Positions 1 through 8,003 of a DNA stretch of 46,166 nt are shown here, one piece after another; the stretch's first letter is position 1, and each line of letters begins with the position of its first letter. The translations under genes and the position numbers were made by a program. The stretch is from an uncultured Bacteroidia bacterium. GTDB taxonomy: Bacteria; Bacteroidota; Bacteroidia; Bacteroidales; Prolixibacteraceae. The stretch spans positions 1-46,166 of the forward strand of contig CAIXZH010000079.1 of the NCBI GenBank assembly GCA_903923905.1, given 5' to 3'. The notes under the pieces were generated by a model that was not told the origin of the DNA, did no database searches, and saw only the letters and a program-made list of their open reading frames with translations.

Positions 1-2
1 CT

Positions 3-113
3 GAAACACATTTTGATCTTTGCGGTAACAGCAATATGATTTTTGATGCGCTGGAGATCCTCCGCGAAAAGGGGTTCGATCGTGATCAGATCCATTGCGA
101 GGTCTATTTTTAG
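3..113 (+). CDS. Ferredoxin/flavodoxin-NADP reductase, C-terminal fragment
   Basis: Only the last 36 codons are present; the gene begins upstream of the window. The frame reads ETHFDLCGNSNMIFDALEIL and ends in IHCEVYF before TAG at 111-113. The LCGNSxMI element followed by a terminal aromatic residue is typical of the NADP-binding end of ferredoxin-NADP reductases: CGN contacts the pyrophosphate, and the C-terminal aromatic residue often stacks on the flavin. The fragment is too short to choose between subfamilies. The gap to the next gene is 57 bp, so co-transcription with the methylthiotransferase downstream is possible. Confidence 0.6.
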   Translation, partial: ETHFDLCGNSNMIFDALEILREKGFDRDQIHCEVYF

Positions 114-170
114 CCAGCGGTTAGTTGCTAATAGCCAGCTGCACATTTTAAATGAATATTAATTAAGGGA

Positions 171-1499
171 ATGAAGTACCACTTGATCACATTGGGGTGT
201 CAGATGAACATCGCAGACAGCGAACGGGTAAGTTCCGTTCTGGAAGGGATGGGCTATGAAAAGACCGACAATGAGGAGGATGCCAGTCTTTTGGGTATAT
301 TGGCCTGTTCGGTTCGTCAGAAACCAATCGATAAGGTGTATAACAAAATTGCCCAGTGGAATAAGTGGAAGAATAAACGTAACCTGATCACCTTTGTGTC
401 AGGGTGCCTTTTGCCTGCGGATAAGGAGAAATTCCTTAAAACATTTGACCTGATCTTCCCGATGAGCGAACTGGCTCAATTCCCGGATATGATCAGGGAA
501 TATGGTGTGGTTAATCCTGCCGGTCTTAAAACTCCTGCTGTATTAATGCCTAAAAATGAGCATATTACGGCAATGTGGCACATCAAACCAAAGTATCAGT
601 CGACCTACGAGGCATTTGTTCCTATACAAAACGGATGCGATAAGTTCTGTACTTTCTGTGCAGTACCCTATACCAGAGGTCGCGAAGTTTCGCGTCCTTC
701 TGATGAGATTCTCGAAGAAGTTCGGAATCTGGTCAACCAGGGGTACAAATCAATCACCCTGTTAGGACAGAATGTGAATTCTTACGGTCTGGACAAAAAA
801 GGGGAGGAGATTACCTTTGCCGGGTTGCTCAGCTCGATTGGAGAATTCGGAAAAACTTCGGAACATGAGTTCTGGGTCTATTTCACTTCGCCGCATCCTC
901 AGGATATGAATCGCGAAGTGATTGAGGTAATTGCATCTTATGATTGCCTGGCCAAACAGATCCACCTTCCCATGCAGAGCGGGGATGAAAAGGTGCTGAT
1001 TAAGATGAATCGTCGCCATTCGATGGATAAGTACCGACATATTGTTGCAGATATCAGGGAGTTGATTCCACAGGCTACACTGTTTACCGATATCATCGTT
1101 GGATTTACCGGAGAGGGAGAAGTTGAATTTCAGCACACCATCGATGCCATGGAGGAATTTAAATTCAATATGGCCTACATTGCGATGTATTCACCCCGTC
1201 CGGGAGCCGCCAGTTTCCGGTGGGAAGATGAGGTTTCGCAGGATGATAAGAAAGAGCGGCTACACCGCCTCTCGGAAATTTTAAAGATCACTTCCCATGA
1301 CTATAACGAATCGATGCTCGGTAAATCCGTCCGGTTGCTTGTTAACGGTACAGACCGGAAAACCGGTTTTTCAACCGGGCTGACTGAGGGCAAAGTCATA
1401 GTGCGACTCGATCAGCGGGATGATTCACTGATGGGAAAAATTGTGAATGTCAAAATAACATCGGCTTCATTTTTATCGATGAGCGGAGAAGTTGTTTAA
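171..1499 (+). CDS. miaB: MiaB-type tRNA methylthiotransferase
   Basis: This radical-SAM enzyme probably adds the 2-methylthio group to i6A37 of tRNAs in the cytoplasm. The 442-residue protein has the family's three parts. An N-terminal UPF0004 domain carries three cluster cysteines (GCQMN near residue 10, ACSVR near 46, SGC near 79). The radical-SAM core has NGCDKFCTFCAVPYTRGRE near 155-170 (CxxxCxxC). A C-terminal TRAM domain covers about 375-440. ATG at 171 follows an AT-rich leader. The second cysteine motif reads ACSVRQKP, where the family usually has NTCxIRxxA, a mild divergence that keeps the cysteine. A paralogue of the same superfamily lies 43 bp downstream. The MiaB call, rather than another methylthiotransferase, rests on the DSER and YTRGRE motifs. 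Confidence 0.85.
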   Translation: MKYHLITLGCQMNIADSERVSSVLEGMGYEKTDNEEDASLLGILACSVRQKPIDKVYNKIAQWNKWKNKRNLITFVSGCLLPADKEKFLKTFDLIFPMSELAQFPDMIREYGVVNPAGLKTPAVLMPKNEHITAMWHIKPKYQSTYEAFVPIQNGCDKFCTFCAVPYTRGREVSRPSDEILEEVRNLVNQGYKSITLLGQNVNSYGLDKKGEEITFAGLLSSIGEFGKTSEHEFWVYFTSPHPQDMNREVIEVIASYDCLAKQIHLPMQSGDEKVLIKMNRRHSMDKYRHIVADIRELIPQATLFTDIIVGFTGEGEVEFQHTIDAMEEFKFNMAYIAMYSPRPGAASFRWEDEVSQDDKKERLHRLSEILKITSHDYNESMLGKSVRLLVNGTDRKTGFSTGLTEGKVIVRLDQRDDSLMGKIVNVKITSASFLSMSGEVV

Positions 1500-1542
1500 G
1501 GTATGTGAGTTTTGTATATCATTTAAAATCTGAAGTAAATCA

Positions 1543-2844
1543 GTGATATTAAACCAGAAAAAGACGGTCGCCTTTAAAACTTTAGGGTGCCGACTGAACC
1601 AATATGAAACGGATGCACTGGTTACAGATTTTAGCCAGGCTGGCTATGAACTGGTCGACTATAATGCTTCACCGGATGTGGTGATTGTAAATACCTGCAC
1701 CGTCACCAACCAGAGTGATCAGAAATCGAGGTCCGTCATCAGCCAGACAGCCCGGAAGGCTAAAAATGCCGTGGTGGTAGTCACAGGTTGTATGGCCAAT
1801 AACTTTAAAGAGAAGCTCGAAAGCCAGGAGAATATCACCTTTGTGGTTGAAAATAGCCGGAAGAGCTCGATACTTACGCTGGTTGATGCCCATTTTTCGG
1901 GTGAGATTGTCCATCCCGATCAGTTACCGCAGGATGTTTTCCGGTATGAACCGGTCAGCAAGAGTTTGCACACACGAAGCGCCGTAAAAATTCAGGATGG
2001 TTGTGATAATTTCTGTACCTTCTGTATCATCCCGATGGTCAGGGGGATGGCTGTTTCCAGGCCGGTTGCCGATGTTCTGGAAAGTGTCCGTAAGACAGTG
2101 GAAAATGGGTTTAAAGAACTCGTTATTACGGGGGTTAATATTGGCCGTTATGAAGACGGAACAGTCCGTTTCGAAGATTTGCTGGCAAAGATACTGGAAG
2201 TGCCCGGTGATTTTCGGGTGCGGATTTCCTCGCTTGAACCTGACGGATTTGGAGATGATTTTGTAAAGCTGTTTGCCCATCCCAGGCTGATGCCTCATCT
2301 GCACCTTTGCCTTCAAAGCGGTTCGGAAAAGACACTCCTGCGGATGCGGAGGATGTATGACGTGGAGCAATTCCGCAAAACGATTACCAAATTCAGATCA
2401 GTATATCCCGATTTCAATTTTACCACAGATATCATCGTCGGTTTTCCCGGAGAGACTGATGATGAATTTCAACAAACGCTTGACGCGGTTAAAGAATTTA
2501 ATTTCAGTCATGTCCATACTTTTAAATACTCTGTCAGGAAAGGGACGAGGGCGGAACGGCTGGAAAATCACCTCCCGGAAAAAATCAAGAATCAACGATC
2601 TCTGCAGGTCAGGGAGCTTTCTGTTGAGAATAAGATGAGTTATTACAAATCATTTATCGGACGGACCCAGGATGTCCTGATCGAAAAGATCACCCAGGGA
2701 ATTGCCAACGGATATGGTCAGCACTACCTCCCGGTTCATTTTAAAGCTTCAGGGGCACAAAAGAATACGGTTCACAAAGTCAGATTAACCGAATTGCATG
2801 GCGATGACGAAAATTGTTACCTTTCCGGTGAAATAGTCGTTTAG
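1543..2844 (+). CDS. mtaB: MtaB-type tRNA methylthiotransferase
   Basis: This 433-residue radical-SAM methylthiotransferase probably makes ms2t6A at position 37 of ANN-decoding tRNAs. FKTLGCRLNQYETD near residue 11, NTCTVT near 51 and VTGCMA near 83 supply the N-terminal cluster. DGCDNFCTFCIIPMVRG near 150-167 is the radical-SAM CxxxCxxC site. A long C-terminal region includes a TRAM-like end. KTLGCRLNQxE and NTCTVTxxSDxKSR are the usual MtaB signatures and separate it from the MiaB-type gene upstream. The start is GTG at 1543; no ATG lies closer to the conserved KTLGC. Its TAG at 2842-2844 overlaps the stop codon of the convergent permease gene, so the two genes meet tail to tail with no spacer. 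Confidence 0.87.
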   Translation: MILNQKKTVAFKTLGCRLNQYETDALVTDFSQAGYELVDYNASPDVVIVNTCTVTNQSDQKSRSVISQTARKAKNAVVVVTGCMANNFKEKLESQENITFVVENSRKSSILTLVDAHFSGEIVHPDQLPQDVFRYEPVSKSLHTRSAVKIQDGCDNFCTFCIIPMVRGMAVSRPVADVLESVRKTVENGFKELVITGVNIGRYEDGTVRFEDLLAKILEVPGDFRVRISSLEPDGFGDDFVKLFAHPRLMPHLHLCLQSGSEKTLLRMRRMYDVEQFRKTITKFRSVYPDFNFTTDIIVGFPGETDDEFQQTLDAVKEFNFSHVHTFKYSVRKGTRAERLENHLPEKIKNQRSLQVRELSVENKMSYYKSFIGRTQDVLIEKITQGIANGYGQHYLPVHFKASGAQKNTVHKVRLTELHGDDENCYLSGEIVV

Positions 2845-3839
2845 CTCCCTGCCAAAATAATCAGCCCGAGTCTCGCGACAAAAAGAACGAACATCATTGC
2901 CAATAACGTATTTACCTTTTTGGGAGCATTTTTAAACTCCTTCCAGATGAAGACGCCCCAAAGTGCAGCAATCAGCGTCGCACCTTGTCCGAGACCATAC
3001 GATATCGCGAATCCGGCCTTATTGGCTGCAAGAATGCTCAGCGACATTCCTACACACCAGATCATACCCCCGGCTATCCCGGTGAGATGTTCCTTCAGTG
3101 ATCCCCTAAAATATTGGGAATAGGTTACGGGGGAACCTTCAAAAGGTTTTCTCATCAATATGGTATTGAATAAGAAGTTGCTGATCAGCACTCCCAGTGA
3201 AAAGATGAAGACGGCGGCATAGGGGGTGAGCATACCGACCTCAGGGCTTACCTGATTCGTTGCCATGGAAGCAGCCACGAAACGATAAAAAAGAGCCATC
3301 AGAACACCTCCGACAATCGATACGACAATTCCCTTGGCAGGAATCTTATGAGCCTGGGCCGCTTTTTTCCCATACGCCAGTGCATCGATGACGATGGCCA
3401 GACTGACCAGTGCAACTCCGCTAAACAAAAGCAGGGCGTCACCCTGAGGCTTCGCAATATAATTGATTATCACCCCCAATACCAGTGCAATACCTATCCC
3501 GATAGGGAATGCGACTGACATTCCGGCTATAGCTATTGCTGCCACGATCAGGATATTGGCGAGATTGAAAATTACCCCTCCGGCCAAAGCACCAAAGAAG
3601 CTGGTCCATGAAGCCTGCCGGAGGCTTTCGGTAAATCCCACCCCCTGACTTCCGCTACTTCCCAACGTGTGCCCTAAAATCAGCGAAAAAAGTAATATCC
3701 CAAGCACATAATCCCAATAGAACAATTCAAAGCGCCAGGTTTTGGCGGCCAGTTTCTGGGTATTGGCCCACGATCCCCAGCACAGCATGGTGATCACGGT
3801 CAGGATTACTGCAACGGCATAAGATTCTACAATATACAT
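2841..3839 (-). CDS. GRP/RhaT-like sugar permease
   Basis: A 332-residue inner-membrane protein with about ten hydrophobic helices. The first is AVAVILTVITMLCWGSWANTQK, whose CWGSWANT element is typical of the glucose/ribose porter (GRP) and RhaT branch of the drug/metabolite transporter superfamily. Such proteins are sugar:proton symporters. It is the last gene of a minus-strand group with a nucleoside hydrolase, an ADP-ribosylglycohydrolase and ribokinase, so ribose is the likeliest substrate; that is inference from context. Its TAA overlaps the stop codon of the convergent mtaB. A gap of 166 bp separates it from the nucleoside hydrolase gene upstream, so it may have its own promoter. Confidence 0.75.
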   Translation of the reverse strand: MYIVESYAVAVILTVITMLCWGSWANTQKLAAKTWRFELFYWDYVLGILLFSLILGHTLGSSGSQGVGFTESLRQASWTSFFGALAGGVIFNLANILIVAAIAIAGMSVAFPIGIGIALVLGVIINYIAKPQGDALLLFSGVALVSLAIVIDALAYGKKAAQAHKIPAKGIVVSIVGGVLMALFYRFVAASMATNQVSPEVGMLTPYAAVFIFSLGVLISNFLFNTILMRKPFEGSPVTYSQYFRGSLKEHLTGIAGGMIWCVGMSLSILAANKAGFAISYGLGQGATLIAALWGVFIWKEFKNAPKKVNTLLAMMFVLFVARLGLIILAGS

Positions 3840-3903
3840 GGTAAACAGATGTTTGGTTAATAATCAGAGCGTTTTTTTGAATTAAATCATAAAAAAAAGA
3901 GTT

Positions 3904-4002
3904 CAAAGTGAAAGGTGCAAAATGCAAAACGGATGATTTTTTAATCCTTTCCAGATTGTTTTCTTTCTGTTTTGCACTTTGCATTCTTCGCTTTGCATTT
4001 TG
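3904..4002. repeat. AT-rich inverted motif (TGCAAAATGCAAAAC / GTTTTGCACTTTGCA)
   Basis: Between the permease and nucleoside hydrolase genes, a left arm with AAGGTGCAAAATGCAAAAC is answered about 45 bp later by TTTTGCACTTTGCATT and then CTTTGCATTTTG. The same TTTGCATTTTGCA and TGCACTTTGCATT words return near 15107-15148. It may be a small dispersed intergenic repeat or a loose hairpin terminator. No function can be read from it. Confidence 0.4.
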
Positions 4003-4005
4003 ATA

Positions 4006-4998
4006 TTATTCCTTTTTCCCGACCTCGTGCATGATATACCCTTCAATAATTCCCGAAATCTCACCGGGGCTCTTTTTAAAGGTCAGATAGCTGTGCTTCC
4101 CTGTTTCATTGTTGATCCACCGGTTATGCCCGGAAGGTTCCGCTACCATGGTTCCGTTCACTTCACCAAAGGCAAACGAAGCTCCCTTTACCGCGGCCAA
4201 AACTGCGGTTTCATCCCAGCTCATACGCCCGTTCCTGTCTTCCTGAGCCATGGGAATTGCAATTTTAAAAGCCATGTGCGCCGGACTTTGCAGATTACCG
4301 GCTATTAATTTCTTTCCGGTAAAGATTTTTTCCCCGATTTCAAAACCGCTCAGGAGAATCCGGGTTGGCCAATGTTCAAAAACATAGTTGGAGGAGACGG
4401 AATCTTCCTTCACATTGAATTCCCACCCTTCCGGAAACTTTCCGGCCATGGATACCAAATGCTTTACCTTTTTTGAAACCAGGGCCGTTCCGTCAAGCGG
4501 TGAAATTGAATCGGGCTTTGAAAGCAACAAATCGTTCAGATTCGTGAGGAATCCTACGGTAACGATAACCACTGAATTGTCGGGTTGGGAAGCGAGGATT
4601 TTGCGGTAAAGGAGCTTTGCATCCTGTGCCTGTGAATTTGAGTTGAGAGAATGGGGATAATGGGCCATGAGCGAGTCTGTCCAATGCTGGCTGCATCCGA
4701 TATTCACTCCATGGGTTTTTGGAGCGCCGATGGGAATCCCGGGGCGGCCATAATAGGCGTTGATTATTCCGAGACACGGTGCGACGAGTTCGTATCTGTT
4801 TGAAGCCATGGTGGCCAGGATCTCTGCCTTCCCGCAGTCGGCAAAGGCGTGCAACATCGTTAAGGCACCCACATCATCATAGTCGGGACCCATGTCGCTG
4901 TCGAAGATGATTTTAACGGGATCACTTGAGGATGATTTCGGTAAATTACACGAAATCAATAAGATAATTGCTACAGGAACCAAAAGTTTAATTATCAT
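4006..4998 (-). CDS. Nucleoside hydrolase, predicted lipoprotein
   Basis: This 330-residue member of the inosine-uridine nucleoside hydrolase family cleaves the N-glycosidic bond of ribonucleosides to give ribose and a base. FDSDMGPDYDDVGAL at about residues 32-46 is the calcium-binding DxDxxxDD signature. The N-terminus MIIKLLVPVAIILLISCN is a lipoprotein signal with Cys17 as the lipidation site, so the enzyme should be anchored outside the cytoplasm. The segment LVSMAGKFPEGWEFNVKEDS is a typical mid-protein element. It sits with an exported ADP-ribosylglycohydrolase, a sugar permease and ribokinase, which suggests extracytoplasmic release of ribose followed by import and phosphorylation. 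The nucleoside preference cannot be read from the sequence. Confidence 0.85.
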   Translation of the reverse strand: MIIKLLVPVAIILLISCNLPKSSSSDPVKIIFDSDMGPDYDDVGALTMLHAFADCGKAEILATMASNRYELVAPCLGIINAYYGRPGIPIGAPKTHGVNIGCSQHWTDSLMAHYPHSLNSNSQAQDAKLLYRKILASQPDNSVVIVTVGFLTNLNDLLLSKPDSISPLDGTALVSKKVKHLVSMAGKFPEGWEFNVKEDSVSSNYVFEHWPTRILLSGFEIGEKIFTGKKLIAGNLQSPAHMAFKIAIPMAQEDRNGRMSWDETAVLAAVKGASFAFGEVNGTMVAEPSGHNRWINNETGKHSYLTFKKSPGEISGIIEGYIMHEVGKKE

Positions 4999-5174
4999 TT
5001 TTAAGTCATTTATTAGACCCGGTCAATCGCTACAAAGTAGAGTAATTCAAAAATTCAATGGCAACCTAGAAAAGATTAAAAGTTTTTCCCGCTAATCCCG
5101 CAGATCAGCGTTGAAGAAAAAAATATCTGCGAAATTCTGCGCCATCTGTTGGAAAATATTTTATAAAATGGTGC
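4999..5174. repeat. Intergenic spacer with TCTGCG-type words
   Basis: The 176 bp between the nucleoside hydrolase and ADP-ribosylglycohydrolase genes holds CCGCTAATCCCGCAGATCAGCG and then ATCTGCGAAATTCTGCG (near 5093-5146). The short TCTGCG/CGCAGA words recur in both orientations and could fold. This resembles small dispersed intergenic repeats seen in many Bacteroidota. No open frame of note is present. Confidence 0.3.
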
Positions 5175-6806
5175 TTATTTTTCAAATTTCTGAAACGAAA
5201 ATTTATACTTTTCATTTTTTTTATCCCCTGTTTTAAAGACAATCGCTTTAGACAGGTAGAGATTGGCCGCTGAAGCTTCGGGCCGTTTTTCCCCTTTGAC
5301 CACCACTTTCAGGGTATGTTTTCCCGGTTTAAGACCCGTAATATGGTAAAGATCCATGTCGGTCTGAATTTGATTGGCACACCCAAAATATTCATCGATC
5401 GTTCGATTGAGCTTACCGTCAATGAAAATATCGGCTTTGCCGCAATCTTTCATCCAGTTACCGCAAACCGAAACCCCAGTCCCTTTAAAGGCGAGCAGAG
5501 CTTCGTCACCCGGCTGGCTACTGAATTTAGCCTCATCAAGTATTTTATTATTGTTGTCTTCGTCCTGACATTTGTAGTTGGCCCATTTCCCTTTGAATTG
5601 CCAGTCCTCTTTTTCAAAGACGGTAACCTTATGATCGAAAACCAATTTTGGGAAGGCCACCTCAGGTTTAAAAGGGTGAGGAGTCTGAATTTTAATTTTC
5701 AGTTCACTGTTGTTCGCAATTCCTCCATTCTTTACGGCAAGTTCCCGGGCATATTTCATGGTTTGCCTTACCGCCTTATTGAACGAATAGCTGGTATGGA
5801 TAAAGAGGGTATCGCCCATATTCTGAACAGCTTCCTGATATTCCTTTGGCAAACCGCTGAATCCTTTCATAACTCCGAGCACTGCCATGGCATTCGAAGG
5901 ATTGCAATCGGCATCCTCGCCGCATCTTGCCGTAATTTCCATGGTCTTATGGGGATCACCATCACCGTAAAGCAGCCCCATTACCACATAAGCCCCGTTT
6001 AATTTGGCATCGATGTTAAAGGTGCTTCCGGCTTCGCAAATGTGAACGCTTCCCCATTTAGCCTCAAGCTCCTTCCACGATGCACGCCAGTCGGCCGGGT
6101 AGTGCTGGTGCAGCAGAATCACATCTTTTACAATCTTTGCATAGTCACCTTCAGCAGGAATGGAAAGTAGAGCCTTCCCGATTAATTTAGCGATGTCACT
6201 TTCGAAATAGGCATTTGAATATAAGGCCCCGATAAATATGCCGCCATAAACTCCATCACCATAATTCATGATATGACCCACTTTGTCCGCCAGCTTTCGG
6301 GCTGTCTGGGGCATCCCGGGGCACATAAATCCGATGTAATCGGCTTCTATTTGAAAATCAATATCATCGGCATGAATATTAAAATCAGGATGTCCTGATT
6401 GGGGAGGGAAAATACTATCGAAATAGTTTTTGCGCGCCTGCACATTGGCATGCCATAGCTGGTAACCGGCCTTGGCAAAAAGCTCCTGGAACTTCTTTGC
6501 AGGAGCATCGATCCCGCATTGATCCATCGTCATCAGGAAAGTGAGCTGGACATACAGGTCATCTTGTTCCTTGGAACCAATCACATCGGATGGAACCCAG
6601 GTTATCGGATCTTCAAAAGTTTTGCACTGCGCCTTAAATTCTACCGGTGCACCAAAGGTCACACCCAGCATCTTGCCGGCCCAGCCTCCTGAGATCTTAT
6701 CTTTGAGCACTTCCACAGATATGGTGCGGGTGTTCGTGACCGATGTTTGGGTTTTTCCGGTCAAGGAAACGAACACCAGAAAAAGTATCAGCGTTACTAG
6801 CTTCAT
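5175..6806 (-). CDS. Exported ADP-ribosylglycohydrolase family protein
   Basis: This 543-residue protein is probably a hydrolase of an ADP-ribosyl or related N-ribosyl bond. The chosen start is the ATG at 6806, giving MKLVTLILFLVFVSLTGKTQT, a clean signal peptide. A longer frame upstream adds residues that overlap the preceding gene and would bury the signal. The family core shows KISGGWAGKMLGVTFGAPVE, then HADDIDFQIEADYIG, then GEDADCNPSNAMAVLG, the acidic metal-binding elements. The last 130 residues (after about 410) form a beta-rich tail of unknown role, perhaps carbohydrate- or cell-surface-binding. The ATG overlaps the stop of the small membrane-protein gene upstream (ATGA), so the two are probably translationally coupled. 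Context points to ribosyl salvage in the periplasm. Confidence 0.82.
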   Translation of the reverse strand: MKLVTLILFLVFVSLTGKTQTSVTNTRTISVEVLKDKISGGWAGKMLGVTFGAPVEFKAQCKTFEDPITWVPSDVIGSKEQDDLYVQLTFLMTMDQCGIDAPAKKFQELFAKAGYQLWHANVQARKNYFDSIFPPQSGHPDFNIHADDIDFQIEADYIGFMCPGMPQTARKLADKVGHIMNYGDGVYGGIFIGALYSNAYFESDIAKLIGKALLSIPAEGDYAKIVKDVILLHQHYPADWRASWKELEAKWGSVHICEAGSTFNIDAKLNGAYVVMGLLYGDGDPHKTMEITARCGEDADCNPSNAMAVLGVMKGFSGLPKEYQEAVQNMGDTLFIHTSYSFNKAVRQTMKYARELAVKNGGIANNSELKIKIQTPHPFKPEVAFPKLVFDHKVTVFEKEDWQFKGKWANYKCQDEDNNNKILDEAKFSSQPGDEALLAFKGTGVSVCGNWMKDCGKADIFIDGKLNRTIDEYFGCANQIQTDMDLYHITGLKPGKHTLKVVVKGEKRPEASAANLYLSKAIVFKTGDKKNEKYKFSFQKFEK

Positions 6807-7048
6807 TTTTTGAAATATAAATCCTTTCTGTATACCCTCACCCGGCCCGGAATCAGTAACTTCCAGATCTCGTTCCATTGCATCAATTGCTTGCTGACCA
6901 GCCTGGATCCGTCAATCAAGGTCCGGTATGGGATCGCATAAATCAGCAATAAAAATACAAACCAATTTGGGTGAACAGTTCTTGAAACCAGGAGCAGTAA
7001 GGGAAGAGAAAGGATAATTGCGATATAATAGACAATAATATTTTTCAT
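6803..7048 (-). CDS. Small membrane protein coupled to ADP-ribosylglycohydrolase
   Basis: An 81-residue protein I do not recognise. It opens with MKNIIVYYIAIILSLPLLLL and continues with WFVFLLLIYAI, so it has two predicted membrane segments. A basic C-terminal half follows (KLLIPGRVRVYRKDLYFKK). Its TGA overlaps the next ATG as ATGA. It lies 39 bp after ribokinase in the same direction. The tight linkage suggests it is a real gene that is translated ahead of the hydrolase. A role in export or membrane association of the hydrolase is conceivable but not shown. Confidence 0.6.
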   Translation of the reverse strand: MKNIIVYYIAIILSLPLLLLVSRTVHPNWFVFLLLIYAIPYRTLIDGSRLVSKQLMQWNEIWKLLIPGRVRVYRKDLYFKK

Positions 7049-7087
7049 CAGGAGATTAGATTTAGCTACCTATATTTTGGATGAAAC

Positions 7088-7993
7088 TTAGATAATCTCT
7101 GTCCTGTAAGGAGCCGAGGATTGGGCGCCCATCCGGGTTACCGAGATTGACGCAGCCTTACAGGCAAATTCCACGGCTTTTTCGAGGTCTGTTCCTTCAG
7201 AAATTGCCACTGCAATAGCCCCGTTGAATACGTCACCCGCGGCTGTGGTATCGATTGCTTCAACTTTAGGTGAGGGAATCAGGAGAGCTTTGTCTTTGGT
7301 AAATAGAAATGCTCCTTTACTTCCCAGTGTGATAACGACCACTTTTACCCCCCGATCATAAAGGTTTTGAGCGGCAAGACGGGCAGACTCCATATCCACG
7401 ACAGGAATCCCGGAAATGAGTTCTGCCTCGGTTTCGTTTGGGGTGATCATATAGAGTCCGGACAAGAGCTCATCCGGTATTTTCGCTGCAGGGGCAGGAT
7501 TGAGGATCACTTTAATCCCTGCATCAAATGCGATATTGGCCGCATAGCTGACCGTTTCAATAGGGATTTCGAGCTGCATCAGGATAAGCTCTGATCGGAG
7601 TATCTCCTCACGGGCCTGATCGATATCGTTTTTGCCCAGGTTCCCGTTTGAGCCGGGAGCGACAACGATACAGTTTTCACCATGAGCATCGACTGCAATA
7701 AGTGCCACACCTGATGGATGATCCGGATCGGTAACTAAAAAGTTGCAATTAATACGATCGCTTTCAAAATTCTGTCGTGCCTGTCTGCCGAAAACATCAT
7801 CCCCGGTCTTGGCAATCAGGCTTACTTTTCCTCCCAGTCGGGCAGCTGCAACAGCCTGATTGGCCCCTTTCCCGCCCGGATTCATGAAAAAATCACCTCC
7901 CAGAATTGTTTCGCTAGGTGCCGGTAATTTGGTAGTCTTAATAACCATATCGGTGTTACTGCTACCGATCACGGCAATGCGCTTCAAATTCAT
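7088..7993 (-). CDS. rbsK: Ribokinase
   Basis: This 301-residue PfkB-family kinase phosphorylates D-ribose to ribose-5-phosphate in the cytoplasm. The N-terminal signature is VIGSSNTDMVIKT. The sugar-binding NPGGKGANQAVAAARLGG lies near 38-55, and the ATP/anion-hole motif DTTAAGDVFNGA near 246-257 contains the catalytic Asp. Length and motif order are those of ribokinase rather than fructokinase or adenosine kinase. It lies 10 bp after the GH57 gene and 39 bp before the small membrane-protein gene, joining the glycogen genes to the nucleoside-salvage genes on one likely transcript. Confidence 0.9.
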   Translation of the reverse strand: MNLKRIAVIGSSNTDMVIKTTKLPAPSETILGGDFFMNPGGKGANQAVAAARLGGKVSLIAKTGDDVFGRQARQNFESDRINCNFLVTDPDHPSGVALIAVDAHGENCIVVAPGSNGNLGKNDIDQAREEILRSELILMQLEIPIETVSYAANIAFDAGIKVILNPAPAAKIPDELLSGLYMITPNETEAELISGIPVVDMESARLAAQNLYDRGVKVVVITLGSKGAFLFTKDKALLIPSPKVEAIDTTAAGDVFNGAIAVAISEGTDLEKAVEFACKAASISVTRMGAQSSAPYRTEII

Positions 7994-8003
7994 GGCAGGT
8001 TAA

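Noticed and set aside
5316-6002. A 228-residue plus-strand frame
   Set aside because: It is antisense to the well-supported ADP-ribosylglycohydrolase gene and shows no recognisable motif.
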